Assembly: GCA_963828285.1 (NCBI GenBank)
Contig: CAWHEB010000002.1
Span: 744,001-808,000, forward strand
Reading direction: 5' to 3'
Length of the DNA: 64,000 bases
Source of the DNA: DAIOEK01 sp963828285
GTDB lineage: Bacteria > Chloroflexota > Anaerolineae > Anaerolineales > Anaerolineaceae
Positions 35,108 through 45,506 of the stretch are shown here, one piece after another; position 1 is the stretch's first letter; every line of letters begins with the position of its first letter. A program made the position numbers and the translations under genes. The notes beneath the pieces were generated by a model. The model made no database searches, had not been told where the DNA came from, and saw only the letters and a program-made list of their open reading frames with translations.

Positions 35108-35521
35108 ATGATGAATTTACTGTTTAAGATCTTAATAACAGCCGGAAGCGCTGCTACAATCGGATTCGGAATATGGCACTTTTTCGTCCCCGCTGCATGG
35201 AATTGGTATTCCTATATCGATCCCAAAGCAAAAGAACTGATCGTTGCTGTTCGCGCGATAAATGTTTTCTTTTCTTTGTCTTTGGTATTGTTTGGATTAG
35301 TGAATATCCTGTTTACGTATGGTAACCATTCCAACAGATACTCGATCATTGTGATTCTGGCGATGACTTGTGTTTTATGGATGACCCGGTCGATCTTTCA
35401 AATCGTGTATCCACAAGGTACTCTATACCCAGGTCTTCAATACGGCATGTTGTCTGCTTTCTTGTTCATCACAATTTGCTACCTCGCATCACTTTTTATT
35501 ATCCTTTTCCAAAAAGTATAA
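35108..35521 (+). CDS. Small four-helix membrane protein, unknown
   Basis: A protein of about 137 residues with four hydrophobic segments (around LITAGSAATIGFGIWHFFV, AINVFFSLSLVLFGLVNILF, SIIVILAMTCVLWM and MLSAFLFITICYLASLFIIL). I do not recognise a family with confidence. The tandem ATGs at 35108 and 35111 follow AGGGGA; in-frame translation from GTG at 35090 is possible. It lies 18 bases after the DUF3795 gene and is followed by a terminator, so the two form an operon. Confidence 0.75.
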   Translation: MMNLLFKILITAGSAATIGFGIWHFFVPAAWNWYSYIDPKAKELIVAVRAINVFFSLSLVLFGLVNILFTYGNHSNRYSIIVILAMTCVLWMTRSIFQIVYPQGTLYPGLQYGMLSAFLFITICYLASLFIILFQKV

Positions 35522-35548
35522 TCCTTAGAATTTTATACTTATAACTTC

Positions 35549-35588
35549 AGCCATTCAATTACCATTTAGGAAAATTGAATGGCTTTTT
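35549..35588 (+). terminator. Intrinsic terminator
   Basis: AGCCATTCAATT (35549-35560) and AATTGAATGGCT (35573-35584) are perfectly complementary, followed by TTTTT. It ends the DUF3795/membrane protein operon before the first MalT-like gene. Confidence 0.9.
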
Positions 35589-35680
35589 CTGATCCCATAA
35601 TTACTCCCATGCAATTATATTGTTTTTCATAATGGTTTTGATCCAGCCTTTAACATGGGTGATATATAATAAATTTTAGG

Positions 35681-38403
35681 ATGACAGCACCCCTTCTATT
35701 TACAAAATTATATTTACCACATACCGAGTCAAAAATCGTTCCGCGTCCTCATTTAATCGAACGATTGAACGATAGTCTGAACAAAAAATTAACTCTTGTT
35801 TCGGCACCCGCCGGTTTCGGAAAAACCACCCTTGTCAGCGAATGGGCAACTGGCAACAAGAATCGGATCGCCTGGTTATCGCTGGACGATGGAGACAATG
35901 ATCTTAACCGCTTCCTGACCTATCTTATTGCTGCGCTACAAACAGTTGAGCCAGGTATTGGTACAGGTCTTTCAGATAGTCTACAATCACCGCAGCCACC
36001 GAACATTGAATCACTGCTAGTTACCCTTCTCAACGAAATCATCAACCTCCAGGACAATTTCATCGTCGTCCTGGATGATTATCATGTAATCGATTCGAAA
36101 CCGGTTGACGAAGCACTCACTTTTCTTCTTGAGAATTTGCCACCACAACTAAGGCTGGTAATCACCACACGTGAAGATCCCCACCTTCCACTTGCCCGTT
36201 TACGTGCACGAGGTCAATTGACAGAGCTACGTGCCGCTGACTTGCGTTTTACTCCCGAAGAGGCGAGTGATTTTCTCAACCGTGTGATGAACCTGAACCT
36301 ATCACAAGAAGATATTTCCATGCTAGAGATCCGTACTGAAGGCTGGATTGCCGGCCTGCAACTTGCCGCGATATCGATGCATGGGCAGAAAGATCCTGCC
36401 AGCTTTATCAAATCTTTCACAGGCAGTCACCGTTTCGTTCTGGATTATCTGATCGAAGAAGTCCTTCATCAACAGTCCGAGGAGATTCAGAGTTTTCTGC
36501 TGCAAACTTCCATTCTTGACCGCTTATGCGGACCAATTTGCGAAGCAGTGATGTTATATCCAACAGGTTTAGGTCAGAAAACACTAGAGTACCTCGAACA
36601 TGCCAACCTATTCCTTACCCCATTGGATAACGAGCGACGCTGGTATCGCTATCACCATCTTTTTGGCGATTTGTTGCGACAACGTCTGGGAAAACCCAAA
36701 GAATTCGGCGAATTCAACTTGCGCGCCAGCCAGTGGTATGAAGAGAACGACGACCTGGATGCAGCGTTTCACCATGCCATTACAGCCGGGGATTTTTCCA
36801 GGGCGGCAGGGTTGGCTGAAACGGCCTGGCAGGGCATGGATGACCGTTTCCAGACTGCATCATGGCTGAGTTGGGTAAAGAAGCTTCCGGAGGAGTTGAT
36901 TCTGCCTCCGACCGGTACTCAGCACCCAACTAGGTGTGGCATTCTGGATGCGGGTGATCCGGAAGCCAGCGAGTCCCGGCTGCGAGATGCTGAACGGTGG
37001 TTGAGTGGTTCATCAGATCGAATGGTTGTCGTGGATGAGGCACAGTTACAGCCCCTGCCAGCGATGATCGCCATGGTCCGCTCCTATAACGCCCAGGTTC
37101 AGGGAAATCTATCAGATACAGTGAAATATGCCGAGCTGGCACTTCAACTCATTCCCGAAGAAGATTTTTTCAGACGTGCCCAGGCTACGATGATGCTGGA
37201 GATCACCCATTGGGCAAAGGGGGATCTGGAATCCGCCCTCTCCGCAATACGTGATTGGATGAATAGTATGCAGAAGATGGGCAACTTCGTTTTGTCGTTG
37301 CCAGCGCATTTGGCGTTGCTGACATTCAAATTGGCAGGGTCATCTACGCGAGGCCGAAAAAACCTACCATGAGTACTTACAACTTGCCGCAGAACACGGC
37401 ACGGAAGCGCAAAGATTACTGCCCATCATCACCTGGGGTTGGCAATGTTGTATCATGAGATGCAAGAAGATGCTCCAAAGCGGAGCATCTGCAACAAGCC
37501 GATAATTGGGGAGCACACCACGCTGGTTGACTGGTTTTACCGTTGGCATCGTGCCCAGGCTCGGTTAGATGAGTCCCAGTGGAGATCTGGAAGCTGCGCT
37601 GGTCCAGTTGGATGAAGCCAGGCGTCTTGAATGTTAAAAACCCCATACCAGATGTCCGTCCTACTGAGGCCATGAAAGTGAAAGTGTACCTAAAGCAAGG
37701 CCGGTTGGCCCTTGCACAGGATTGGGCACAAGCACGGGAGCTTGTCAGTTGACGATGAAATCACTTATCTGAACGAGTTCGAACATCTCACTCTAGCCAG
37801 GGTTTTTATCGCCGAATATCAGCACGATCACACCGAACGTTCAATCCTCGATGCAATCAGACTATTGGAGCGTCTATTGAAAGGGGCAGAAGGGCAAAAG
37901 CGGATGGGCAACGTAATTGAAATCCTGATAGTTCAAGCACTTGCCCACCAGGCCCAGGGTGTCTTCCACTGGCACTGGTAGTCGCTTGAGCGCGCCTTGT
38001 TCTGGCTCAGCCGGAGGGCTATGTCCGAATCTTTATCGACGAAAGTGAGCCAATGCGATCTTTGATATCGGATTTTCGCTCGCAGATTGAAAGACAATCG
38101 GGTGGAAATGGACATCAATTGTCAGGTTATTTGAACAAACTCATAGCTGCTTTTACACGGTCAGTGGAATTAACTCCACCAACAACCGACAATCGAAAAC
38201 CTGAAATGATCGAGCCATTGAGCCAGCGTGAGTTGGAAGTATTAAGGCTTATTGCTCTGGGACTCTCGAATCGCGAGATCAGCGAGCGGCTTTTCCTTGC
38301 ACTGAGTACGGTGAAAGGTCACGCCAGGATTATCTTTGACAAACTTCAGGTGCAAAATCGCACTGAAGCAGTGGCACACGCCCGCGAGTTGGGTCTTTTG
38401 TAA
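35681..38403 (+). pseudogene. MalT-like LuxR-family ATP-dependent regulator A, frameshifted
   Basis: A large STAND regulator of about 900 codons. The N-terminal NTPase has a P-loop (SAPAGFGKTTLVSEW, near residue 43), Walker B (IVVLDDYHVID), the arginine region LRLVITTREDPHLPLARLRA, and the arm GLQLAAISMHGQ...SHRFVLDYLIEEVL. TPR-like repeats follow. The C-terminal LuxR HTH is EPLSQRELEVLRLIALGLSN, then STVKGHARIIFDKLQVQNRT. The first part is open to 37372, with compensating shifts near 36900-36945; the rest continues in pieces to 38403. TATAAT at 35665-35670 implies a leader of only a few bases. It is paralogous to the regulator at 40736. Confidence 0.85.
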
Positions 38404-38440
38404 CTCCGAAAACAATTCCCCAAAACAATACCTTATAACA

Positions 38441-38483
38441 ATACTTTAGTATCTATCCGTCCATACCGTTTGGCAGATATGCT
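38441..38483 (+). promoter_or_regulatory. Inverted-repeat box and -10 before small-protein gene A
   Basis: ATACT-TT-AGTAT (38441-38452) followed by CTATCCG, then TATGCT (38478-38483) as a possible -10. The same arrangement recurs at 43576-43618, with changed but still palindromic arms (ACACT-AA-AGTGT) at exactly the same distances from the -10-like box and the start codon. Centred near -43, it fits an activator site for the upstream MalT-like protein; that link is inference. Confidence 0.6.
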
Positions 38484-38542
38484 TCTTGTACGTTAATCAA
38501 GCGGCATGGACTGCCATGTCCTGCCGTAAAAGGAGAAGGGAG

Positions 38543-38809
38543 ATGTCAGATGAAATAAGCAAAAACATAGACTCACACCAACCCATGAACTATCAGATCA
38601 GGATCAAAGGCCATCTGGGGGATCAATGGGCAGAATGGTTTGAGGGAATGACAATAACTTTGGAAGACAACGGCAACACAATTATCACCGGCATGGTGGT
38701 TGACCAAGCAGCGTTGCATGGCTTGCTCAAAAAAGTGCGCGACCTTGGATTGCCATTGATCTCAGTCAGCCCTCTCGATAACAGGAAAGAAGATAGTTCT
38801 GAGATCTAA
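38543..38809 (+). CDS. Small conserved protein linked to MalT-like regulator A
   Basis: An 88-residue soluble protein. Its core is YQIRIKGHLGDQWAEWFEGM, TITLEDNGNTIITG, VVDQAALHGLLKKVRDLGLP and LISVSP. GGAGAAGGGAG precedes the ATG at 38543. A broken paralogue (43678-43952) has the same core and the same position after the second regulator. The C-terminal DQAALHGLLKKVRDLG stretch looks like an amphipathic helix. No family name is recalled with certainty, and no function is known. Confidence 0.85.
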   Translation: MSDEISKNIDSHQPMNYQIRIKGHLGDQWAEWFEGMTITLEDNGNTIITGMVVDQAALHGLLKKVRDLGLPLISVSPLDNRKEDSSEI

Positions 38810-38860
38810 CCATCAGACGAAATTATATGAAACAAATCAAAACATTCAAAAAAGGAAAAA

Positions 38861-39391
38861 ATGAACACAAGTATTAAAACCACCAAGTTGGATACGAAAG
38901 TTTTACTCTCAACATTATGGATAGTTATCATGATCAATATGGCATATGCGGATATTCTGGGATTATTTATCCCTGGAGCTTTAGAAGAAGTAGCAAAAAC
39001 ATCAATCAGCACCGGCATGACAATCCCCCAGCTTATGTTGTTTGGAGCAGTCATGTTGGAAATTCCGATTGCCATGATTTTACTCTCTCGAGTTTTGAAG
39101 TATCAGGTGAACCGTTGGATTAACATGGCCGCAAGTGTAATTACCATAGTGTATGTAGTCGGTATGGGATCACTAACTCCTCATTACTTATTTATAGCAA
39201 CCATAGAAGTTGTGTGCATGTTACTTATTGCCTGGAATGCCTGGAGATGGCAGAATCCGCAAAACCAATCAGAAAACCAATCTTGTTCAAGCAAATTAGT
39301 TTTGGAGGATCTCATGAAAGCGATTGTTTATACCGAGTATGGTTCTGCCGATGTCCTCCATCTTGAAGGAAGTAGAAAAACCCTCCCCTAA
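38861..39391 (+). CDS. DUF6326-like four-helix membrane protein
   Basis: A membrane protein of about 145 residues with four hydrophobic helices. It starts MNTSIKTTKLDTKVLLSTLW and includes NMAYADILGLFIPGALEEVA, a pattern shared with the protein at 40308 (VLS/ILSATLW..., YADI/YGDV). The frame has no stop at the expected end (after about residue 145, ENQSCSSK) and runs on in frame through the start codon of the next gene to 39391. A lost stop or an indel is likely. It is cotranscribed with the small-protein gene and the MDR gene. Confidence 0.7.
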   Translation: MNTSIKTTKLDTKVLLSTLWIVIMINMAYADILGLFIPGALEEVAKTSISTGMTIPQLMLFGAVMLEIPIAMILLSRVLKYQVNRWINMAASVITIVYVVGMGSLTPHYLFIATIEVVCMLLIAWNAWRWQNPQNQSENQSCSSKLVLEDLMKAIVYTEYGSADVLHLEGSRKTLP

Positions 39392-40304
39392 AGACAATGA
39401 GGTGTTGATCAAGGTTCAAGCTACATCTGTCACCGCTGGGGACTGCAACGCGCGCGGATTTACCTTTGTCCCCCCTGGCTTTGGTACCCTGGCGCGCTTG
39501 GGGTTCGGTCTGCGGAAACCCAGGCAGCCAATCCTCGGCGTGGAGGTGTCGGGTGAAATTATTGAAGTTGGCAGGGACGTAAAGCGGTTCAAGAATGGAG
39601 ATCACGTCTTTGGAATTAGCATTAAATATGGCGTGTATGCCGAATATACCTGCATGACTGAAGACTCCTGCCTGGTCATGAAACCAGTAAATTTAACATT
39701 CGCGGAAGCCGCTTCCATCCCCTTTGGCGCTAACACCGCGCTTTATTTTTTGAGAGATATGGCGAAACTTCAGCCCGGTCAGAAGGTTCTCATCATAGGT
39801 GCTTCGGGTTGTACCGGCGTTTATGCTGTCCAGCTCGCGAAGTACTATGGGGCTGAAGTTACCGGCGTGTGCAGTACGAGGAATCTGGAGATGGTGCGCT
39901 CGCTTGGAGCAGACCATGTCATCGATTACACGCGGGAAGATTTCACCCGCAACAGCCAGACCTACGATGTGATTTTGGATATGGTCCCTGGCAAGAGTTC
40001 GTTTGCGCGCTATAAATCCTCGCTCAAGCCAAACGGTCTGTATCTGGCCGGGGCGGGAGGTTTGGAATCGTTTCCTCAAATGGCCTGGACTGCGCTGACC
40101 GGCGGCAAGAAAGTGATCGCTGGGGTAGCGACCGATCGTGTAGAAAATCTGGCGTTCCTTAAAGAGCTTCTTGAGGCTGGGAAACTTATACCAGTGATTG
40201 ACCGGTGCTATCCCCTGGAGCAGACTGCCGAGGCGCATCGCTACGCGGACACGGGGCATAAAAGGGGCAGTGTTGTCATCACAATCTCGGATCAGGTGAA
40301 ATAA
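39314..40304 (+). pseudogene. MDR oxidoreductase (quinone-reductase-like), 5' frameshift
   Basis: An NAD(P)-dependent medium-chain oxidoreductase of about 329 residues. It starts MKAIVYTEYGSADVLHL from ATG 39314 (GGAGG 5 bases upstream). A one-base shift near 39365 leads to EVEKPSPKDNEVLIKVQATS and the rest. The NAD(P) loop is IIGASGCTGVYAVQLAKYYG. Zinc-binding Cys/His residues are missing, which points to a quinone- or enone-reductase type. It is paralogous to the protein at 47585: both have EVTGVCS.RNLEMVR-type segments and HVIDY.REDFT. Confidence 0.85.
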
Positions 40305-40307
40305 TCG

Positions 40308-40670
40308 ATGGATACAAAAATCATTCTCTCCGCTACCTGGGTAGTTGTCACCTTAACTTATCTTTATGGCGATGTGTTCCGTATTTGCAGCGGCGATTTG
40401 GCAAAAAAACCGATGTCCGAAATGAACCTTAATCAGTACGTCTGGTTGGGGCTTGCGATTCTGATGTTGGTTCCCATCCTGATGGTTTTCTTGAACCTCA
40501 TAATGCCTCAACCGGTGAGTCGTTGGGTGAATATTATCGTTGCCATTTTCTTTTTCCTGTTCAACCTGGTTGGACTGCCCACCTATCCATCCTTGTATGA
40601 CAAATTCCTGATTGCAGTCAACATGGGATTCAATATTGTCACATTCTGGTATGCGTGGCACTGGAGATAA
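40308..40670 (+). CDS. DUF6326-like small membrane protein
   Basis: A 120-residue protein with four hydrophobic helices (MDTKIILSATWVVVTLTYLY, then YGDVFRICSG, YVWLGLAILMLVPILMVFL, VNIIVAIFFFLFNLVGLP and VNMGFNIVTFWYAWHWR). It resembles the protein at 38861 in length, topology and the N-terminal TK(V/I).LS.(L/T)W pattern. It follows the MDR gene by 3 bases. Function unknown. Confidence 0.8.
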   Translation: MDTKIILSATWVVVTLTYLYGDVFRICSGDLAKKPMSEMNLNQYVWLGLAILMLVPILMVFLNLIMPQPVSRWVNIIVAIFFFLFNLVGLPTYPSLYDKFLIAVNMGFNIVTFWYAWHWR

Positions 40671-40704
40671 CCAAATGCAATTGCCAGAATAGAGGCAGGC
40701 ATGT

Positions 40705-40729
40705 TTGACAATGGATGCAGCATTATAAT
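40705..40729 (+). promoter_or_regulatory. Promoter elements of MalT-like regulator B
   Basis: A perfect TATAAT at 40724-40729 lies 7 bases before the ATG at 40736, implying a leaderless message. TTGACA at 40705-40710 is only 13 bases upstream of it, shorter than normal, so the -10 may work alone or with an activator. Confidence 0.45.
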
Positions 40730-40735
40730 TAATCC

Positions 40736-43526
40736 ATGCTTGCGCCTATTCTGGCCACAAAACTATATATTCCACCAATCCGACCGAATGCTGTCTCGCG
40801 TCCCAGCTTGATCGAAATGTTGGTTGGGGGAATGCAGCGAAAACTAACCCTCATTTCGGCACCAGCCGGTTTTGGAAAAACTTCCCTGATCAGCGAATGG
40901 GCAGCAAAAAATGACCTTAGAATAGCCTGGGTGTCGTTGGATGAGAGAGATAACAATCCCCCTAATTTCCTCAGGTATATCATTGCGGCACTTCAAACGG
41001 TTTATGAAAATGTTGGAACAAATGCATGGGAAGCATTAAACTCCCCAGAACTCCCACCCATTGAAACTATCCTGACAGCTCTGCTTAATGAAATCGCAAC
41101 CATACCGGAGAATTTCGTTCTTGTTCTAGACGATTATCATGTAATCGATTCCAAATCAGTGGACGAAGTGCTCTCTTTTCTCCTTGATCATTTACCTCCC
41201 CAGATGCATCTGATAATAGCCACTCGCGAGGATCCTGATATTCCCCTCGCCCGGTTACGCGCACTGGGTCAAATGACCGAGTTGCGTGCTGCAGATCTGC
41301 GGTTCACACCCTCCGAAACAACGGAGTTCCTCAACAAGGGTTTGGGATTGAACTTATCCACAAATGAAATCTCTGCTCTGGAGAACCGCACTGAAGGTTG
41401 GATTGCCGGCTTGCAATTAGCTGCCATATCGATGCAGGGACAGAAAGATAGTGCCACCTTTATAAAATCTTTCACTGGTAGCCACCGTTTCGTTCTGGAC
41501 TATCTGATCGAAGAAGTTTTGAAACATCAGTCCCAAAATGTGCAAGACTTCCTTTTACGGACTTCTATTCTTGACAACATGTGCGGTTCACTTTGTGACT
41601 CGGTTTTATCTGATCCTTCCATTCCTGGACAAGAAATTCTGGAAGATATTGAACAATCCAACTTATTTATCATCCCATTAGACAATGAACGGAGATGGTA
41701 CCGTTATCATCAGCTTTTTGCAGATATGCTCCGGATGCACTTGATTGCGGAGCATCCAGGTCAAGTACCAGTTCTCCATCAACGTGCGAGTGAATGGTAC
41801 GAACAAAATGGATTAATGGATTCTGCAATCCGTCATGCATTGGCTGCAAAGGATTTTACTCGAGCTGCGAACCTGATCGAGGTTGTCATGCCAGTTATGA
41901 ACCGCAGTCAGCAGAATGCTACTTTACATGATTGGCTGAAGAAAATTCCTGATGAACTGGTCCGCGTTCGACCTGTGCTGTGCACTGGATATGCATTAGT
42001 GTCAATGTCTTATGGTGAGATAACTGAGGTCGATCGTCGATTGCATGACGCTGAAAAGTGGCTGGGCTTCCAGGTAGATCATCTCGAACCTGGTGATAAA
42101 TTCGCAAAGGAAATGGTCGTCATTGACAAAGAGGCATTTCGTCGGGTTCCGGGGATGATTGCCCTCATTCGTGGCGCACGTACGCTTGCCGAGGGAAATA
42201 TGCCCGAGACCGTAAGACACGCCAGAAGAGTCCTTGATTTCGCGGGAAAGGAAGATTACCTGATGCTCGGCGGGGCTTCTTCGCAGATGGGACTGGCCGC
42301 ATGGGCGGAAGGGAATCTCGAAGAAGCCTGGAAGATGACGTCGGATGGTCTGGAGAATGTGCGGCAAGCCGGGTATATCTCTTCCGCTATCGGTGGCTGC
42401 CCTCGTCCTTGCAGATATACAGATCGCCCAAGGTTGCCTCCATGAAGCAATGGACCACATTTAAGAAGGGATTGCAGTGGGCTACCGAAAAAGGCACACC
42501 CGTATTGCGTGGAGCGGCGGATATGTATGTGGGGATGAGCAATTTACAATATGAACACAATGATCTAGCAGCTGCTTTGCAGCTCCTTCATACGAGCCAG
42601 ACTATGGGTGAACTTGCCGGATTACCGCAAAACCCGTATCGTTGGTGCACGACGATGTCTCGCATTCGGAAAGGCCCAAGGCGATCTGGATGGTGCAATC
42701 GACCTGCTCGACCAGGCTGAGCGACTATACGATGGGAACTTTTCCCCGAATGTACGCCCGATCGCGACACGTAAGGCACGAGTGTGGGTCAACCCATGGT
42801 CGGATTAGCGAAGCCTTGATGTGGGTACGAGAGCAGGGACTGTCCATTGAAATGACGAACTTAGCTATTTGCAGGAGTTCGATCATGTCACCCTGGCCAG
42901 GGTGCTCCTGGCTAGCCATCATGAATCGACCGTGCAAATTGCTCCATTTCAGGGGTTCTGGGACTGTTGGAACGTTGCTGAAAGAAGCGGCGGAAGAACG
43001 CGGGGGGAATGGCAGTGTAATTGAAATCCAGGTATTGCAGTCGATCGCTTATCACATGCAAGGCGACCTCCCTGCTGCTCTTTTGCTTTTGAAACATGCT
43101 CTGATGTTGGCCGAGCCGGAAGGTTACGTTCGCATGTTCCTTGACGAAGGCTCAAGCATGGAGCAAATGCTTCGCGAAGCATCCGCACGCGAGATCATGC
43201 CAGGCTACACAGACAAGCTGCTGGCAGCATTTGAAGCTGAGAATCAAATAAAGGAAGACAAGTCTGGTCTACCCTCCACCCTTCCGGAAGGACGCCGGAG
43301 TAGCAATCCGCTTGTCGAGCCATTGAGCCAACGGGAGCTGGAAATACTGAAGCTGATCGCTCTGGGTCTCTCTAATCGTGAGATTGGCGAGCGGCTTTTC
43401 CTTGCCCTGGATACGATAAAAGGGCATAACCGAAAAATCTTTGACAAACTGCAAGTTCAAAGCCGTACTGAAGCCATAGCTCGTGCCCGCGAATTAGGTT
43501 TGATTGTAAGTGTCAAGCGTCAATAA
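40736..43526 (+). pseudogene. MalT-like LuxR-family ATP-dependent regulator B, frameshifted
   Basis: A paralogue of the regulator at 35681 with the same order. P-loop SAPAGFGKTSLISEW, Walker B FVLVLDDYHVIDSKSVDEVL, REDPDIPLARLRALGQMTEL, a SHRFVLDYLIEEVL arm and TPR-like repeats are followed by the C-terminal LuxR HTH EPLSQRELEILKLIALGLSN with TIKGHNRKIFDKLQVQSRTE. It is open from 40736 to 42445; the middle (42440-42900) is broken by several one-base shifts, and the last part is open to 43526. MalT-type proteins bind ATP and an inducer, oligomerise and activate promoters. The inducer is unknown. Confidence 0.85.
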
Positions 43527-43575
43527 TCCTCTAAATTTAACTCCCCATAACAATCAGAAACAACACCTTCATTCA

Positions 43576-43618
43576 ACACTAAAGTGTCTATTCGATGACA
43601 CTGTGCTGAAGATATGAT
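43576..43618 (+). promoter_or_regulatory. Inverted-repeat box and -10 before small-protein gene B
   Basis: ACACT-AA-AGTGT (43576-43587), CTATTCG, then TATGAT (43613-43618). Box-to--10 and box-to-start distances (26 and 91 bases) are the same as in module A. The palindrome arms differ between copies but remain self-complementary. Confidence 0.6.
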
Positions 43619-43677
43619 ACCTGTATCTTGAGCAAGTGGCACGGATGGTAATGACCGGCCACGAAAGGAGAAAACAT

Positions 43678-43952
43678 TTGTCAAACGAACTCGACCCAAA
43701 AACCGAATCCAATTCAACTCATGGTCTATCAGATCAGGATCAAGGGTCACCTGGATCCTCAATGGACAGCCTGGTTTGAGGGTCTGACCATCACGATGGA
43801 AGATAATGGTGATACGTTCTGACTGGCTCAGTTGTCGATCAGGCCGGCATTGCATGGATTGCTTAAAAAAGTGCGCGATTTGGGCATTGTCATTGGTCTC
43901 GGTCAGACCTGTTGAACTTAAGCAGGCAGATGCGTCAGATGTCAAATCGTAA
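43678..43952 (+). pseudogene. Second copy of the small MalT-linked protein, broken
   Basis: Starting from TTG 43678 after AAAGGAG, the frames together encode VYQIRIKGHLDPQWTAWFEG, LTITMEDNGDT, ALHGLLKKVRDLGI and a tail VELKQADASDVKS ending at 43952. At least three one-base shifts separate them. It is a clear paralogue of the protein at 38543. Confidence 0.75.
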
Positions 43953-44008
43953 ATTGGTGTGAGCGCCTTGCTTACTCCAAAATCAACCACAATTATAGGA
44001 TATAAGAA

Positions 44009-44744
44009 TTGAATACGACCAAAGAAAGTCCCCAAGGGACATACAGAAAGAATGCTGTCATCGCCGGAGTTCTATTTATCATTGGAACCGTTGCAGGAAC
44101 GATTAGTGCCATCGTATGCAGCCCGATTTTGAATGCGCCTGACTATTTACTTGGAATGTCTGCCAATGAAAACCTGATCGCTATTGGAACACTTCTGCAG
44201 TTTATCATGGCGATTTCCTGCGCCGGAATTAGTCTTGCGCTGTATCCAATTTTGAAGAAATTCAGTGAAGGATTGGCAATTGGAGCGGTGGGGTTCAGGC
44301 TTATCGAGAACATACTTCAAATCTTCTTAGGCGTCAGTATGATCAGTTTACTGGCATTAAGCCGGGAATTTATCAGAGCGGGATCACCTACCAATTCGTA
44401 TTTTCAAGGTGCAAGCGCAATCATCATAGCTTCAAGCGATTGGATGATCCATGGAGCCGCGTTGATTTGTTTTTCCATTGGTGCAGCGATGTATTACATC
44501 GTCTTTTACCAGACATAGACTACTTCCTCGATGGCTATCCGTTTGGGGTCTGGTTGGAATCGCACTTAGCCTCATCAGCGGCGTACTGGTCATGCTCCAT
44601 GTCATCCCTGGCTTCGGTACCGTCCAGAAGGTTCTCAATCTGCCGATATTCCCGCAGGAGATGGTTTTCGCGGTTTGGCTGATCGTGAAAGGATTCAATC
44701 CGTCTGTAATCGCTTCCGCGGTTGTAAAAACAGATATTAATTAA
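44009..44744 (+). pseudogene. DUF4386 membrane protein (copy 1), frameshifted
   Basis: A six-to-seven-helix membrane protein of the DUF4386 type. It starts from TTG 44009 (NTTKESPQGTYRKNAVIAGV) and is open to 44518. A one-base shift near 44510 then continues LLPRWLSVWGLVGIALSLIS and MVFAVWLIVKGFNPS to 44744. The next gene encodes a close paralogue with an almost identical start. Function unknown. Confidence 0.8.
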
Positions 44745-44754
44745 GGAGAAAAAA

Positions 44755-45489
44755 ATGAATACGACCAAAGGAAGTCCCCTTGGGACATACAGAAAAAACG
44801 CAATAAGTGTTGGAATATTGTTTATCATCGCAACAGTAGTACACGTTCTGGGTAAAACAAAGTTTTTGGACCCTATCCTGGATGCCCCGGATTTACTTAT
44901 CAAGGTTTCCTCAAACCAAAATCAATTGATCATCGGAAGCCTCCTGGTTTTAATCTCAGTTTTTGCTTGTGCTGGTATTGCAATTGGGCTGTATCCAGTC
45001 TTAAGAAAACATAATGAAGCATTAGCCCTTGGTTCAGTTGGGTTCAGGGTTATGGAGACTATGCTCTATGTTATTGGAGTGGCTTGCACGCTATCACTAA
45101 TCCCATTGAGTCAGGGATCTGCATCAGCAGGAGCCTCGAATGCTTCCCCATTTCAACTTTCAGGCACTTTATTACTGGCGGTAAAAGATTCGGCCGGCAT
45201 GTTGTCGGTGGTCACTTTTACCATGGGTGCCCTGATGTATTACTACGTATTTTATCGATCAAAACTCATCCCCCGGTGGCTATCCGGCTGGGGTATTGTA
45301 GGCGCTGCATTATCGCTTGCATGCATCTTATTGACAATATTTGGCCAGCTAGCTCCATTTTCGACGGTCTTCATTTTGTTGCAGCTTCCCATAGGCTTGC
45401 AGGAAATGGTTCTGGCTGTATGGCTGATCGCTAAAGGATTCAACCCACCAGCGACCGCGGTTGGGTTTGAGCAAGCTGGCGCAAATTAA
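44755..45489 (+). CDS. DUF4386 membrane protein (copy 2)
   Basis: A 244-residue polytopic protein. It starts NTTKGSPLGTYRKNAISVGI, carries the family signature GLYPVLRKHNEALALGSVGF and FRVMETMLYVIGV, and ends with LIPRWLSGWGIVGAALSLAC and EMVLAVWLIAKGFNPPA. It is intact, unlike its neighbour copy. AAGGAG precedes the ATG. These genes form a run of membrane proteins between regulator B and an MDR gene. Function unknown. Confidence 0.88.
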   Translation: MNTTKGSPLGTYRKNAISVGILFIIATVVHVLGKTKFLDPILDAPDLLIKVSSNQNQLIIGSLLVLISVFACAGIAIGLYPVLRKHNEALALGSVGFRVMETMLYVIGVACTLSLIPLSQGSASAGASNASPFQLSGTLLLAVKDSAGMLSVVTFTMGALMYYYVFYRSKLIPRWLSGWGIVGAALSLACILLTIFGQLAPFSTVFILLQLPIGLQEMVLAVWLIAKGFNPPATAVGFEQAGAN

Positions 45490-45506
45490 GGCAAGGAGAA
45501 GGCAAG

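Noticed and set aside
36900..37720. Programmed frameshifting in the MalT-like regulator
   Set aside because: Several shifts of different sign at non-slippery sites occur, and the paralogue is broken at other positions, so a programmed event is unlikely.
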